Shown here one piece after another: positions 1 to 7,173 of a stretch of 64,000 nucleotides of DNA. Position numbers and translations under genes: made by a program. Source of the DNA: JBEKIK01 sp050013075 (GTDB taxonomy: Bacteria > Planctomycetota > Planctomycetia > Pirellulales > Thermoguttaceae); the NCBI GenBank assembly GCA_050013075.1, contig JBEKFZ010000001.1, positions 62,001-126,000 on the forward strand, read 5' to 3'. Position 1 is the stretch's first letter. Every line of letters starts with the position of its first letter. The notes under the pieces were generated by a model. It was not told the DNA's origin. It saw only the letters and a list, made by a program, of their open reading frames with translations, and did no database searches.

Positions 1-406
1 CCGGCGCATTTTGTTTGCCGGGTTCGACGGGGGCGGCCCTTGTGCCGACGGGCCGTTTGAGCGTGTCGGGAATTTCGTTGGGCGGCAGGGCCTCGTTGGG
101 CATCTCGACAGTCGGACCCGGTATCGACCGGTTTCTGCTCCGCGGCGCATAGGATTCGCCTGGCTCCGCGTTGGGCTGTCGAGTTTTGCGGATCTCGCTT
201 TGGGCGGATCCGGCCTCGGCGCCTTCCGTGACAACGCAGTTTTGCGTCGTGCCTTCTTCGTAATCCTGAACCACCCCGCGGAGCCGGTAGACTTCGTCTT
301 CCAGCAGGCGGTTTTGCCTTTCCAGCAGGGTGACGGTCGGATCGGTACGGCATCCGGCCAAGGCCAGACAGATGAAGCCCGCGATGGCCAGCGGCGACGT
401 TTTCAT
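1..406 (-). CDS. Lipoprotein, C-terminus beyond window
   Basis: Reading from the ATG at 404-406 on the minus strand gives a protein that starts MKTSPLAIAGFICLALAGCR. This is a short charged n-region, a hydrophobic stretch and a lipobox LAGC with the lipidated Cys at residue 19. A short coiled-coil-like segment follows (residues about 25-45, TLLERQNRLLEDEVYRLRG), then a Pro/Arg-rich stretch that runs off the window at base 1. The family is unknown. The coiled coil right after the lipid anchor suggests an oligomerising envelope protein. It lies downstream of the two clpP genes on the same strand, but 200 bp of repeat-bearing spacer separates them, so co-transcription is uncertain. Confidence 0.6.
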   Translation of the reverse strand, partial: MKTSPLAIAGFICLALAGCRTDPTVTLLERQNRLLEDEVYRLRGVVQDYEEGTTQNCVVTEGAEAGSAQSEIRKTRQPNAEPGESYAPRSRNRSIPGPTVEMPNEALPPNEIPDTLKRPVGTRAAPVEPGKQNAP

Positions 407-505
407 GGTAACCTCGCATAGTTAAAAATTTCGCAAGGAACAACCGATTGGCGTTCCCGCTTGATGACAAGTTGTTGGTTGGACGAGACGGTTGAAAAGT
501 TCATT

Positions 506-571
506 GGCCCCCGCGTGTTCACGGGGGGTTAAAATGTATCGCTCCCCCCCGTGTGTTCACGAGGGGCTAAA
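506..571. repeat. Two REP-like hairpins with GGG(G/C)TTAAA-type tails
   Basis: Two adjacent hairpins (506-533 and 543-571) each have a C-run, the loop gtgttcac and a G-run, followed by ggttaaa or ggctaaa. The 3' tail matches hairpins at 6021, 34196, 36690 and 59279, so this is one dispersed family. It lies in the spacer downstream of the 614-1198 clpP gene and could also act as a weak transcription stop. Confidence 0.6.
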
Positions 572-613
572 TACGATTGTTGTTATCGTGATTATAGTTA
601 TGAAAAGTCCGGT

Positions 614-1198
614 TTACCCGGCGTGTTCGATGATATGGTCGATCAGTCCGTATTCCAAAGCCTCCTCGGCCGACATGAATCGGTCGCGGTCGGTGTCTTT
701 TTCGATTTTTTCCAAGGGATGGCCGGTATGTTTGATGAGAATGCGGTTGAGGCGTTCCTTGATTTTGATGAATTCCTTGGCGTGGATGAGGATATCTTCG
801 GCGCTGCCTTCCATGCCGGCCAGTGGTTGGTGGATCATGATGCGGGAATTGGGCAGGGCCTTGCGTTTGCCGGGCGAGCCGGCGGCCAGTAGCACTGCTC
901 CCATCGAGGCGCACTGGCCGACGCAGTACGTGGCCACGTCGCAGTTTATGAATTGCATGGTGTCGTAGATGGCCAGTCCGGCCGAGATGCTTCCGCCCGG
1001 CGAGTTGATGTACATGTGCACGTCGGTTTTCGGGTCGTCCGACTGCAAGAACAGCAATTGGGCGACCACCGAGTTGGCTATATCGTCGGTGATTTGCATG
1101 CCGAGAAAGATGATGCGGTCTTTAAGCAGGCGGCTGTAGATGTCCATTGCCCGCTCTTCGCGGCCGCTTTTCTCGATGACGAATGGAATCAGTGACAT
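614..1198 (-). CDS. clpP: ATP-dependent Clp protease proteolytic subunit (first of two paralogues)
   Basis: This 194-residue protein has normal ClpP length. It is the serine-protease subunit that forms the double-heptamer chamber of the ClpXP/ClpAP proteases in the cytoplasm. The catalytic triad is visible: Ser98 in GQCASMGA, His123 in RIMIHQP and Asp172 in KDTDRDRF. The INSPGGS motif at 64-70 lines the oxyanion strand. GGAG stands about 8 nt before the ATG. It lies 98 bp downstream of a second, diverged clpP (1297-1926) and of tig on the same strand, the common tig-clpP order, but no clpX follows within the window. Two ClpP paralogues are usual in planctomycetes and may form mixed rings. The division of labour cannot be read from sequence. 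Confidence 0.95.
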   Translation of the reverse strand: MSLIPFVIEKSGREERAMDIYSRLLKDRIIFLGMQITDDIANSVVAQLLFLQSDDPKTDVHMYINSPGGSISAGLAIYDTMQFINCDVATYCVGQCASMGAVLLAAGSPGKRKALPNSRIMIHQPLAGMEGSAEDILIHAKEFIKIKERLNRILIKHTGHPLEKIEKDTDRDRFMSAEEALEYGLIDHIIEHAG

Positions 1199-1212
1199 GG
1201 ATGATGCTCCGG

Positions 1213-1290
1213 TTAACAGTTATCAGCCGTCAGCTTTCAGCTTTCAGTTGTCGGCTGTTTTTTTGGCTGAAAGCTGACTGCTGACAGCCA
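1213..1290. repeat. Palindromic intergenic repeat built on (t)cagctttcag
   Basis: The spacer between the two clpP genes holds direct and inverted copies of tcagctttcag, tcagccgtcag and ctgaaagctgactgctgac, able to fold into a long hairpin ending near a T-run. The same words recur at 56640-56720 before the phage protease gene. It may modulate clpP read-through, but no function is proven. Confidence 0.5.
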
Positions 1291-1296
1291 TAATAA

Positions 1297-1926
1297 TCAT
1301 TCTTCTTCCGCGACCTCGACTGATTGTTTGGAAAGGATGTCGTCGACGACGCCGTAATCCTTGGCTTGCTGGGCGTCCATGTAAAAGTCGCGGTCGGTAT
1401 CCTTGGCTATGCGGTCAATGGGCTGACCGGTATGCTGGGAAAGGATTTGGTTTAAGACATCGCGGGTTTTGAGGATTTCGTTGGCCTGGATTTCGATGTC
1501 CGAGACCTGGCCGCCGACCTGTCCGTACGGCTGGTGGATCATCACCTTGGCGTGCGGCAGGGAGAAGCGTTTGCCCTTGGTTCCGCCGGCCAGAAGGACC
1601 GCCCCGCCGCTGGCCGCCACGCCCACGCAATAAGTGTCCACCGGGCAGGAAAGGATTTGCATGGTGTCGTAGATGGCCAGGGTGGCGCTGACGCTGCCGC
1701 CGGGCGAATTGATGTAGAAATGGATGTCCTTGCGGCGGTTTTCGCTTTGCAAGTACAGCAGTTTCATTACCAATTCATTGGCGTTGGCGTCGTGAATTTC
1801 GCCCTGCAAAAGGATGATCCTGTTTTCCAGCAGCAAATCACCCAGGGTCAGTTGGCGCTGCCGCTGATAATCGCGATAAGAAGATAATTGCGGATCAACG
1901 ATCCAGGGGTGCGAAGAATTGCTCAT
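1297..1926 (-). CDS. clpP: ATP-dependent Clp protease proteolytic subunit (second paralogue)
   Basis: This 209-residue ClpP keeps the catalytic triad Ser106 (VAASGGA), His131 (KVMIHQP) and Asp180 (KDTDRDFY), plus INSPGGS at 72-78. It has a longer N-terminal extension (about 20 residues with YRDYQRQRQ) and a Glu-rich C-terminal tail (VEVAEEE) that the other copy lacks. Divergence from the 614-1198 copy is strong outside the active site, so this is an old paralogue and not a recent duplication. It starts 92 bp after tig ends, which suggests co-transcription with the chaperone. The start has AAGGA about 8 nt upstream. Confidence 0.94.
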   Translation of the reverse strand: MSNSSHPWIVDPQLSSYRDYQRQRQLTLGDLLLENRIILLQGEIHDANANELVMKLLYLQSENRRKDIHFYINSPGGSVSATLAIYDTMQILSCPVDTYCVGVAASGGAVLLAGGTKGKRFSLPHAKVMIHQPYGQVGGQVSDIEIQANEILKTRDVLNQILSQHTGQPIDRIAKDTDRDFYMDAQQAKDYGVVDDILSKQSVEVAEEE

Positions 1927-1992
1927 TCCAGATCCTTCCGATTGTCGCGAGTAGTCCGTTACTAATAATTGAGAGTGGATAGTAGTCGGTGC

Positions 1993-2010
1993 GAAACCGC
2001 AAGCGGTTTC
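1993..2010. repeat. 18-bp perfect palindrome gaaaccgcaagcggtttc
   Basis: A perfect inverted repeat (8-bp arms, 2-bp loop) starts 8 bp downstream of the tig stop codon. The same palindrome or a close variant occurs at 17426-17443, 23914-23931, 35285-35300 and 62738-62755, with decayed forms at 36626 and 59558. It is a dispersed REP-like sequence. Confidence 0.75.
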
Positions 2011-2018
2011 CTTGGGTT

Positions 2019-3560
2019 CTATACTCTTTTGCGTCCTTTTTCTTCGGGCATTCCCGGGTAAGACGGTTCGTGTGGTTCGGGTTTGGCGTCGGGTATATCG
2101 TCGTGTTCGCCGCCGAGGGCCTGATCCACGGCTTCGGCCTGGGTGTGTTCGAACTCGAAAGGCACTTCCTTGAAAGTGGCGTGATCGAGTATGAGATCGA
2201 TGGCCTTGCGTTCGATAATCTGGTTTTGCAGCACGTCCCAGTTGCCGCTTTTTTCGATTTGCGCTCGGACGCGGCGGGGCGATTCGTTGCTTTGGGCGGC
2301 GATTAGGGCGATTTCTTGAGTAAAATCTTCGTCCACGGCCTCGATTTTTTCCTCCTCGGCGATCCGCTCGAGGATGAAATGCTCCTTAAGCGCCATGGCC
2401 GTGGAGGCCGCGCTGTTTTGGCGTAGTTCGTTTTCGTGTGCGCGGATGTCGTCGTCGTTGAACCCGCTGCGTTTCAGTTCCATGACGGCGCGTTGCAACT
2501 CGCGGTGGCTCTGCCGTTTGAGCAGTTCCGGGGGGAGATCCCAGTTTGCGGCTTCGGTCAGGGCGGCGGTGATTTGCCGTCTGGCCCGGCGACGTTGTTC
2601 ATATTCCAATTGGCGGCCGAGCTGATCCTTCACCGTGTCGCGTAGATCGGACTCGAGATCGAACCTGCCCAATTCATCGAGCAGTTCCGGGCTGAGGGCG
2701 GGGATTTCCAGCTTTTTGACTTCCAGCACCTCGAATAAGGCCGTCACCTTTTTGCCGCGCAGATCGGGATTGGGGGCGTCGGGCGCGACGTCGGCCTGGC
2801 TTTGGCGCGTTTCGCCCGGGCGGACTCCGGTCATCAGTTTGTCGAATTCGGCGATTTTCCCGTCGCGGAAACTGAGTTCCGGCCGGATGCGTATGACTTC
2901 TTCAGCGGCGCTGGCAATGAAGCGATCGCCGTCCTTGAAGGTGAGATTCACCGTGATATAATCGCCCGGTTCGGCCGGGCCGTCGAAGGGCACCAAACGG
3001 CCGCGACTGGCCAGCATGTTGTGCAGGGCCTCGTCGACGTCGGCGTCGGTAATTTCACGGATCGGTTTTTCGATTTTCAGACCCTTCCATTTGGGCAGCG
3101 TGAATTCCGGGCGCACTTCCAGATTGAATTCGTAGGTCAGCGGGCCTTCCGCGGGGACTTCCACCGCGTCCAGATCCAAATCGGGTTCGCCGATGGCCGC
3201 GATTTTCCGCTCCTCGTGTATTTGGGCCAGGCTGTCGCTAAGCAAAAGCGTCTTGACCTTTTCGGTCACGTCCTTGCGGAATCGGGCTTCAATAAGTTTG
3301 CGCGGCGCCCGGCCCGGGCGGAAACCGGGAATCTGGGCGGTGGGCATGAGATCGGAAAATTCCTTGTCGAAATAGCGTTCGATGTCCTCGCGCGGAATGG
3401 TCACCTTGATGTGACGTTCACAGGTGCTGCGGTTCTGAATATCGACTTCGAGATTCAGAGGCTCCTTTTCTTCCTCCTGCTCATCGGCGGTTTCTTCGTC
3501 GAGAAGTTGTTCGGAATTCAAGGAATCGTCGTTCAAATCGTGTTTTCTTGTTTCAGCCAT
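2019..3560 (-). CDS. tig: Trigger factor, ribosome-associated peptidyl-prolyl isomerase and chaperone
   Basis: This 513-residue protein is longer than E. coli trigger factor (432) because of an acidic N-terminal extension (residues 1-35, runs of Glu/Asp) and a Pro/Glu/Arg-rich C-terminal tail. The ribosome-docking signature is present near residue 78 (IPGFRPGRAPRKLIEARF, the GFRxGRxP loop that contacts ribosomal protein L23). A PPIase-like middle domain (about 180-265) and the helical chaperone C-domain follow. It binds nascent chains at the exit tunnel. It begins 45 bp after tRNA-Gly and precedes two clpP genes, which links folding and degradation in one transcription unit. The start is supported by AGGA 4 nt before the ATG. 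Confidence 0.95.
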   Translation of the reverse strand: MAETRKHDLNDDSLNSEQLLDEETADEQEEEKEPLNLEVDIQNRSTCERHIKVTIPREDIERYFDKEFSDLMPTAQIPGFRPGRAPRKLIEARFRKDVTEKVKTLLLSDSLAQIHEERKIAAIGEPDLDLDAVEVPAEGPLTYEFNLEVRPEFTLPKWKGLKIEKPIREITDADVDEALHNMLASRGRLVPFDGPAEPGDYITVNLTFKDGDRFIASAAEEVIRIRPELSFRDGKIAEFDKLMTGVRPGETRQSQADVAPDAPNPDLRGKKVTALFEVLEVKKLEIPALSPELLDELGRFDLESDLRDTVKDQLGRQLEYEQRRRARRQITAALTEAANWDLPPELLKRQSHRELQRAVMELKRSGFNDDDIRAHENELRQNSAASTAMALKEHFILERIAEEEKIEAVDEDFTQEIALIAAQSNESPRRVRAQIEKSGNWDVLQNQIIERKAIDLILDHATFKEVPFEFEHTQAEAVDQALGGEHDDIPDAKPEPHEPSYPGMPEEKGRKRV

Positions 3561-3604
3561 GATCCTGCCGTTAGGTCGAGGACATTATCCGTAAGATGCA
3601 AAAG

Positions 3605-3677
3605 AGCGGGTGATGGGATTCGAACCCACGACAACCACCTTGGCAAGGTGGCGCTCTACCAACTGAGCTACACCCGC
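3605..3677 (-). tRNA. tRNA-Gly (anticodon GCC)
   Basis: Reading the minus strand from 3677 gives a full cloverleaf. The acceptor stem GCGGGTG pairs with the forward-strand copy at 3606-3612, the D-arm is GCTCAGTTGGTAGAGC, the anticodon stem-loop is CCACC-TTGCCAA-GGTGG with anticodon GCC, and the T-arm contains GGGTTCGAATCCC. The discriminator base is U, as expected for tRNA-Gly. The 3' CCA is not encoded. It is followed after 45 bp by tig, so the two may share a precursor transcript. Confidence 0.96.
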
Positions 3678-3765
3678 TTATCACGCCGGACCGCCGGCTC
3701 GCGGTTTCGACAAACCTATCACCGGCCCCAGGTCGTTTATTATTCGGCCGGGGTTGAATCCCGGA

Positions 3766-3793
3766 ATTATAGGTTCCCAAGTGTGACATTCAA
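3766..3793 (-). promoter_or_regulatory. Sigma-70-type promoter for tRNA-Gly/tig
   Basis: On the minus strand a -35 box TTGAAT (3788-3793), a 16-bp spacer and a perfect -10 TATAAT (3766-3771) point toward tRNA-Gly, whose 5' end is about 80 bp further on. It is the best promoter match upstream of the tRNA-tig-clpP block. Confidence 0.55.
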
Positions 3794-3906
3794 GGGCAAT
3801 TCGACCTAATATGGGTGTTTTATTTTAGTCGTTTCCATAAGTTATATTTAGTTATCATAGCTCTACGGGACTATACTGTCTGCCAAAAAGGCAGCAAATT
3901 GCCCTT

Positions 3907-3935
3907 TTGACAATGCGATTTAGTCGATTTATATC
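3907..3935 (+). promoter_or_regulatory. Sigma-70-type promoter for the response regulator gene
   Basis: TTGACA (3907-3912), a 17-bp spacer and TATATC (3930-3935) would give a transcript with a leader of about 150 nt before the ATG at 4091. The remainder of the 3678-4090 divergent spacer is AT-rich and shows no further gene. Confidence 0.5.
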
Positions 3936-4090
3936 CCCTATTTTATCTTGGAAAAAGTTAAAATTTATTGTAACATGGATTTATACAAGGACTTGCGAAC
4001 AATTGAGTTTATCAGTCATCGAATAGCAGCAAAGTGGCATTTAAATTGCTCGTTAATCCTTTGAACTTGTCCTTTTAGGAGTAAATTGCC

Positions 4091-4480
4091 ATGTTGTTGG
4101 AACACCCCTCCTTGCTCATCACCGACGATGACGCCGGGTTTCGGGAAACGCTGCGCGGGGCGTTTGAACCCAGGGGATTCCGTACGCTTGTGGCGGGAAA
4201 CGGGGAAGAAGCCCTGGATATCGTCAAACGTGAAACCGTGCACTTGGTGCTTTTGGACATACACATGCCAAGGCTCTCGGGTTTGGAGACCTTGCATAGA
4301 TTAAAAGAATTCCGGGCGATGTTGCCTTGCATATTGCTTTCCGCCCAGTTGGATGATCTGATTATCGAACAAGCCAAGTTGGCGCATGCCTTTTCGGTCC
4401 TGTCAAAAACGGTGACTATTAAGCAAATTACCGGTGTGGTTCGTTTAGCCTTGCAACGAACTTATGCTTGGAATGGGTAA
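4091..4480 (+). CDS. Stand-alone response regulator receiver protein
   Basis: This 129-residue protein consists only of a CheY-like receiver domain. The acidic pocket is TDDD (residues 11-14), the phosphoacceptor is Asp56 in LLDIHMP, the switch Ser is Ser84 in LLSAQ and the conserved Lys is Lys106 in VLSK. There is no output domain, so it must act by protein contact or as a phosphate relay. No histidine kinase gene is adjacent. GGAG lies about 10 nt before the ATG. The SDR gene starts 3 bp after its stop, so the two are probably co-transcribed although their functions are not obviously linked. Confidence 0.88.
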   Translation: MLLEHPSLLITDDDAGFRETLRGAFEPRGFRTLVAGNGEEALDIVKRETVHLVLLDIHMPRLSGLETLHRLKEFRAMLPCILLSAQLDDLIIEQAKLAHAFSVLSKTVTIKQITGVVRLALQRTYAWNG

Positions 4481-4483
4481 TTC

Positions 4484-5503
4484 ATGGCTAAGGTGCTGGT
4501 TACTGGCGCTAGCGGATTCATCGGGCAACATCTTGCCTCGGCCTTGGTTGCACGCGGCGAAGAGGTGACGTGTCTGGTGCGGAAGACCTCGCAACTCGAT
4601 GGCCTTCATCGCCTGGGCGTGCGCCTGGTTTATGGCGATATCACCGAACCGGAGGGCTTGACTGCGGCCGTTGCCGGTCAAGAGGCCGTTTATCACCTGG
4701 CGGGTCTTACACTGGCTTTGAGAAAGCGGCATTTTTTCCAGGTGAATCAAGGAGGCTGCCGCAACATTGCCCGGGCGTGTGCGGCCCAACCCAATCCGCC
4801 GGTGCTGTTGGTTGTGTCATCCTTGGCAGCGGCAGGGCCGGCCTTAGACGGGCGGCCTAAAATCGAATCCGATCCTTCGTTGCCCGTGTCGGAGTATGGG
4901 CGCAGCAAACGCGCCGGAGAACTGGAGGCCGAGTCGTTCGCCGACCGGGCGCCCACGACGATTGTTCGACCGCCGATCGTGCTGGGCGAAGGTGATCGAT
5001 TGGGGCTGCCGATGTTCCGGTCGGTCGACAAAATCGGCGTCCACATTGTGCCAGGATTGGGACGGCATCGTTTTTCGCTGATTCATGCGGCCGACCTGGT
5101 GGAGTTGATAATTCTTGCCGCCCAGCGGGGCAAACGCCTTGTGCCGCCGGGCCGAAATGGATCGCAGGGCGGTCAAGGTTATTATTTTGCCGCCTGCGAA
5201 GAAGACCTGGTTTATGACGATCTGGGACGACTGATCGGCAAGGTGTTGGGGCGCCGCCGGGTCGCTCCGCTGCACATCGCCAGTCCCGTGGTTTGGATCG
5301 TGGCGGCGGCCGTCGAAGCGATATCGCAAATCAAACAGCGGCCGCTTTATCTGCATCTCGATAAAACCCGCGAGATCACCGCCGGTTCCTGGATTTGCTC
5401 GCCGCGCCGGGCCGTGGAGGACCTGGGTTTTTCGGTCAAAGCCCCGCTTGTCGAACGTCTGCGGCAAACTGCCCGGTGGTATCGCAAGGAAGGATGGCTT
5501 TGA
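4484..5503 (+). CDS. NAD(P)-dependent epimerase/dehydratase (extended SDR)
   Basis: This 339-residue extended short-chain dehydrogenase has a Rossmann fold with GASGFIG at residues 7-13 that binds NAD(P). The catalytic Tyr-Lys pair is in EYGRSKRAGE and the active-site Ser lies in VVSSLAAAG. The overall shape (VTGASGFIGQHLASALVARG, YGDITEP, YHLAG) resembles the dihydroflavonol reductase-like or hopanoid-associated sugar epimerase group. The substrate is probably a nucleotide sugar or sterol-like carbonyl, but cannot be fixed. It follows the response regulator at 3 bp. Its last 68 bp overlap the 3' end of the convergent GNAT gene, an unusually long tail-to-tail overlap. Confidence 0.85.
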   Translation: MAKVLVTGASGFIGQHLASALVARGEEVTCLVRKTSQLDGLHRLGVRLVYGDITEPEGLTAAVAGQEAVYHLAGLTLALRKRHFFQVNQGGCRNIARACAAQPNPPVLLVVSSLAAAGPALDGRPKIESDPSLPVSEYGRSKRAGELEAESFADRAPTTIVRPPIVLGEGDRLGLPMFRSVDKIGVHIVPGLGRHRFSLIHAADLVELIILAAQRGKRLVPPGRNGSQGGQGYYFAACEEDLVYDDLGRLIGKVLGRRRVAPLHIASPVVWIVAAAVEAISQIKQRPLYLHLDKTREITAGSWICSPRRAVEDLGFSVKAPLVERLRQTARWYRKEGWL

Positions 5504-6002
5504 CGTAAATCACCTTATCGTCGCCCGGGGCGTAAAAATCTTTTAACAATGCTTCCTGGTGGTAACCGCAGCGGAGATAGAATTCTCGGGTGGGAGTGTA
5601 TTGATGGCGGTTGGAGGTTTCGATATAGATTTGCCGGCCTCCGGCCGCGCGGATGAGTTCTTCGGACTTGGTCAACAACAATTGCCCGATTTTTTGACCC
5701 TGGCACGTTTTGTCGACGGCGATCCAATACAGATCGTAGCTGGCCGCGGTAAGGGCTATCGGCCCGTAGCAGGTGTAGCCCAATGTGCCGCCGGCGCGCT
5801 GGGCAAACACGAAATAATATTCGCTGGACGGTCCTTTTGCCAGGCGCTCATCCACGAGTTCCACGGCCACTTCGATTTCGACCGGCGAGAAAACGCCGGT
5901 CGAGGCCACGATCGCCCGCACACGATTTCGGTCTTCGTTTTGAACTTCAAGGCGGAAGACAATAGGGGCCGATGACGTTTGATTTTGCGGATGAGTGCTC
6001 AT
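5436..6002 (-). CDS. GNAT family N-acetyltransferase
   Basis: This 188-residue GNAT protein has the acetyl-CoA-binding region around residues 105-125 (YWIAVDKTCQGQKIGQLLL, the Q-x-x-G-x-G/A-type loop), followed by the strand IYIETSNR and FYLRCGY, typical of motif B. It transfers an acetyl group to an amine; the substrate is unknown. It is the last gene of a minus-strand set with two ATP-grasp ligases upstream (6079-8158), 76 bp away with a REP hairpin between. That pairing suggests it may modify the product of those ligases. Its C-terminal end overlaps the convergent SDR gene by 68 bp. Confidence 0.82.
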   Translation of the reverse strand: MSTHPQNQTSSAPIVFRLEVQNEDRNRVRAIVASTGVFSPVEIEVAVELVDERLAKGPSSEYYFVFAQRAGGTLGYTCYGPIALTAASYDLYWIAVDKTCQGQKIGQLLLTKSEELIRAAGGRQIYIETSNRHQYTPTREFYLRCGYHQEALLKDFYAPGDDKVIYVKAILPCDTTGQFAADVRQAGL

Positions 6003-6020
6003 GGTTTACCTGGAATAATA

Positions 6021-6046
6021 CTCCCGGAGCAAGCTCCGGGGCTAAA
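6021..6046. repeat. REP-like hairpin ctcccggagc-aagctccggg-gctaaac
   Basis: Perfect stem ccggagc/gctccgg with an aa loop and the family tail gggctaaac. An almost identical copy lies at 59279-59304 and relatives lie at 506, 543, 34196 and 36690. It separates the GNAT gene from the upstream ATP-grasp gene. Confidence 0.7.
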
Positions 6047-6078
6047 CGAAGTATACGACATCATCAATCACATGACAT

Positions 6079-7173
6079 TCAATGCACTTCCTCGATAATG
6101 CGTGCGATTGCCTCGTCGAATGTGATGCCCGAGTGCTGCAAGGCCGCGGCGAAACCGGCGTCGGGCGAAAGGCAGGGATTGGCGTTGACTTCCAAGATCC
6201 AAGGCCGGCCGCTTTGATCCACGCGAAAATCGACCCGACCCCAACCGCGGAGCATGAACAGGTTCCAGCATCGCCGGGCCAAATCCTGCAATTCGTCCAG
6301 GAGTGGCCGGTCGGCGGGGGGGAAATCGAAGCGGTGGGGCGTGTTGTTGTATTCGAACGAATCGGCCTGCCATTTCGCCCGGTAGCCGACGATACGTGGT
6401 TTTTGGGCCGGAAAGGCGGAAAAATCGATTTCCGCTGGCGGCAGCACTTCCACTGGGCCGGGACCGGTCAACATCGCAAGATTGAATTCCCGGCCTTCGA
6501 TGTATTCTTCCGCAAATGCCGGCCTGCCGGTGTGCTTAACTCTATCCTGCAAACGGCGATGAACTTCCGGCACGTCGCCGGCGAACACGGCATCGTCTTC
6601 CATGTCGCGCGAGCCTTGCTCCCAAACGCCCTTGATGATCCATCGCGCTATCGTTCCCTCTCCGGGCACTGACGGGCACCATGCGGAGCATGGTCGGTTG
6701 GTCGGGATAGGGCTAGAACAAGTCCCCTCTCCCTTTGGGAGAGGGCTAGGGTGAGGGCTGACGATACACAATTTCTCGTTTCCTCCGGCGACTGCGTCTT
6801 GCACAATCCAATATGGCGTGGGCAATCCCGCGCTGGAAAGACGATCCTTGGCCAATAATTTATGAGTCGTCAGGAAAAGCGATTCGGCCGAAGCGCCGGT
6901 GTAAGGCATATTCAGCGTATCGAGAACGGCGGGAGGCAAATAAATCAGCGAGTCGTCGCCGTGTAGGGCTTCGACCAGATTAAAAACCCTATCCGGCCGC
7001 AATTTCCGCAGTTGTTCCCGCATCGAGTGTAAATCCAAGGTGCAAGCGACCAGGAAAAGTTCGTGGCCCAGGCGTTTTAGCGATTGCGAGACCACGTCGA
7101 CCTGGACCAAGACGTCCTGATCTTCGATCGAGTCCTGCTGGGAAACGGCGTTATAAAGGACCGCAACTCGCAT
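6079..7173 (-). CDS. D-Ala-D-Ala ligase-like ATP-grasp protein, with in-frame repeat insertion
   Basis: This 364-residue protein has the fold of D-alanine-D-alanine ligases: an N-terminal domain ending in FNLVEALHGDDSLIYLPPAVLDTLNMPYTGAS, a central ATP-binding domain (AEEYIEGREFNLAMLTG) and the C-terminal metal site (GRVDFRVDQSGRPWILEVNANPCLSP, with Asp, Glu and Asn as Mg ligands). It should join a carboxylate to an amine with ATP. Residues about 138-173 (SPHPSPLPKGEGT...VPGEGTIARW) are not family sequence. They are a dispersed repeat read in frame (DNA 6655-6762), placed between the N-terminal and ATP-binding domains. Its start overlaps the end of the next ligase by 23 bp, so the two are translationally coupled. 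Confidence 0.85.
   Translation of the reverse strand: MRVAVLYNAVSQQDSIEDQDVLVQVDVVSQSLKRLGHELFLVACTLDLHSMREQLRKLRPDRVFNLVEALHGDDSLIYLPPAVLDTLNMPYTGASAESLFLTTHKLLAKDRLSSAGLPTPYWIVQDAVAGGNEKLCIVSPHPSPLPKGEGTCSSPIPTNRPCSAWCPSVPGEGTIARWIIKGVWEQGSRDMEDDAVFAGDVPEVHRRLQDRVKHTGRPAFAEEYIEGREFNLAMLTGPGPVEVLPPAEIDFSAFPAQKPRIVGYRAKWQADSFEYNNTPHRFDFPPADRPLLDELQDLARRCWNLFMLRGWGRVDFRVDQSGRPWILEVNANPCLSPDAGFAAALQHSGITFDEAIARIIEEVH
6655..6762. repeat. Dispersed ccctcaccctagccctctccc repeat inside a gene
   Basis: About 108 bp contain the outer inverted words ccctctccgggcac and ggagagggctagggtgaggg, with an inner hairpin accatgc-ggagcatggt. The same module occurs in spacers or genes at 8230, 25788, 25866, 55166, 55682 and 55955. 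Here it sits in frame in the ATP-grasp gene without a stop codon. Confidence 0.75.

Noticed and set aside
11..421. Plus-strand 136-residue frame
   Set aside because: It mirrors the lipoprotein on the minus strand, which has a clear signal peptide and lipobox; the plus frame has no family features.
2802..3809. Plus-strand 335-residue frame over tig and the tRNA
   Set aside because: Antisense to trigger factor and running through tRNA-Gly; no protein features.
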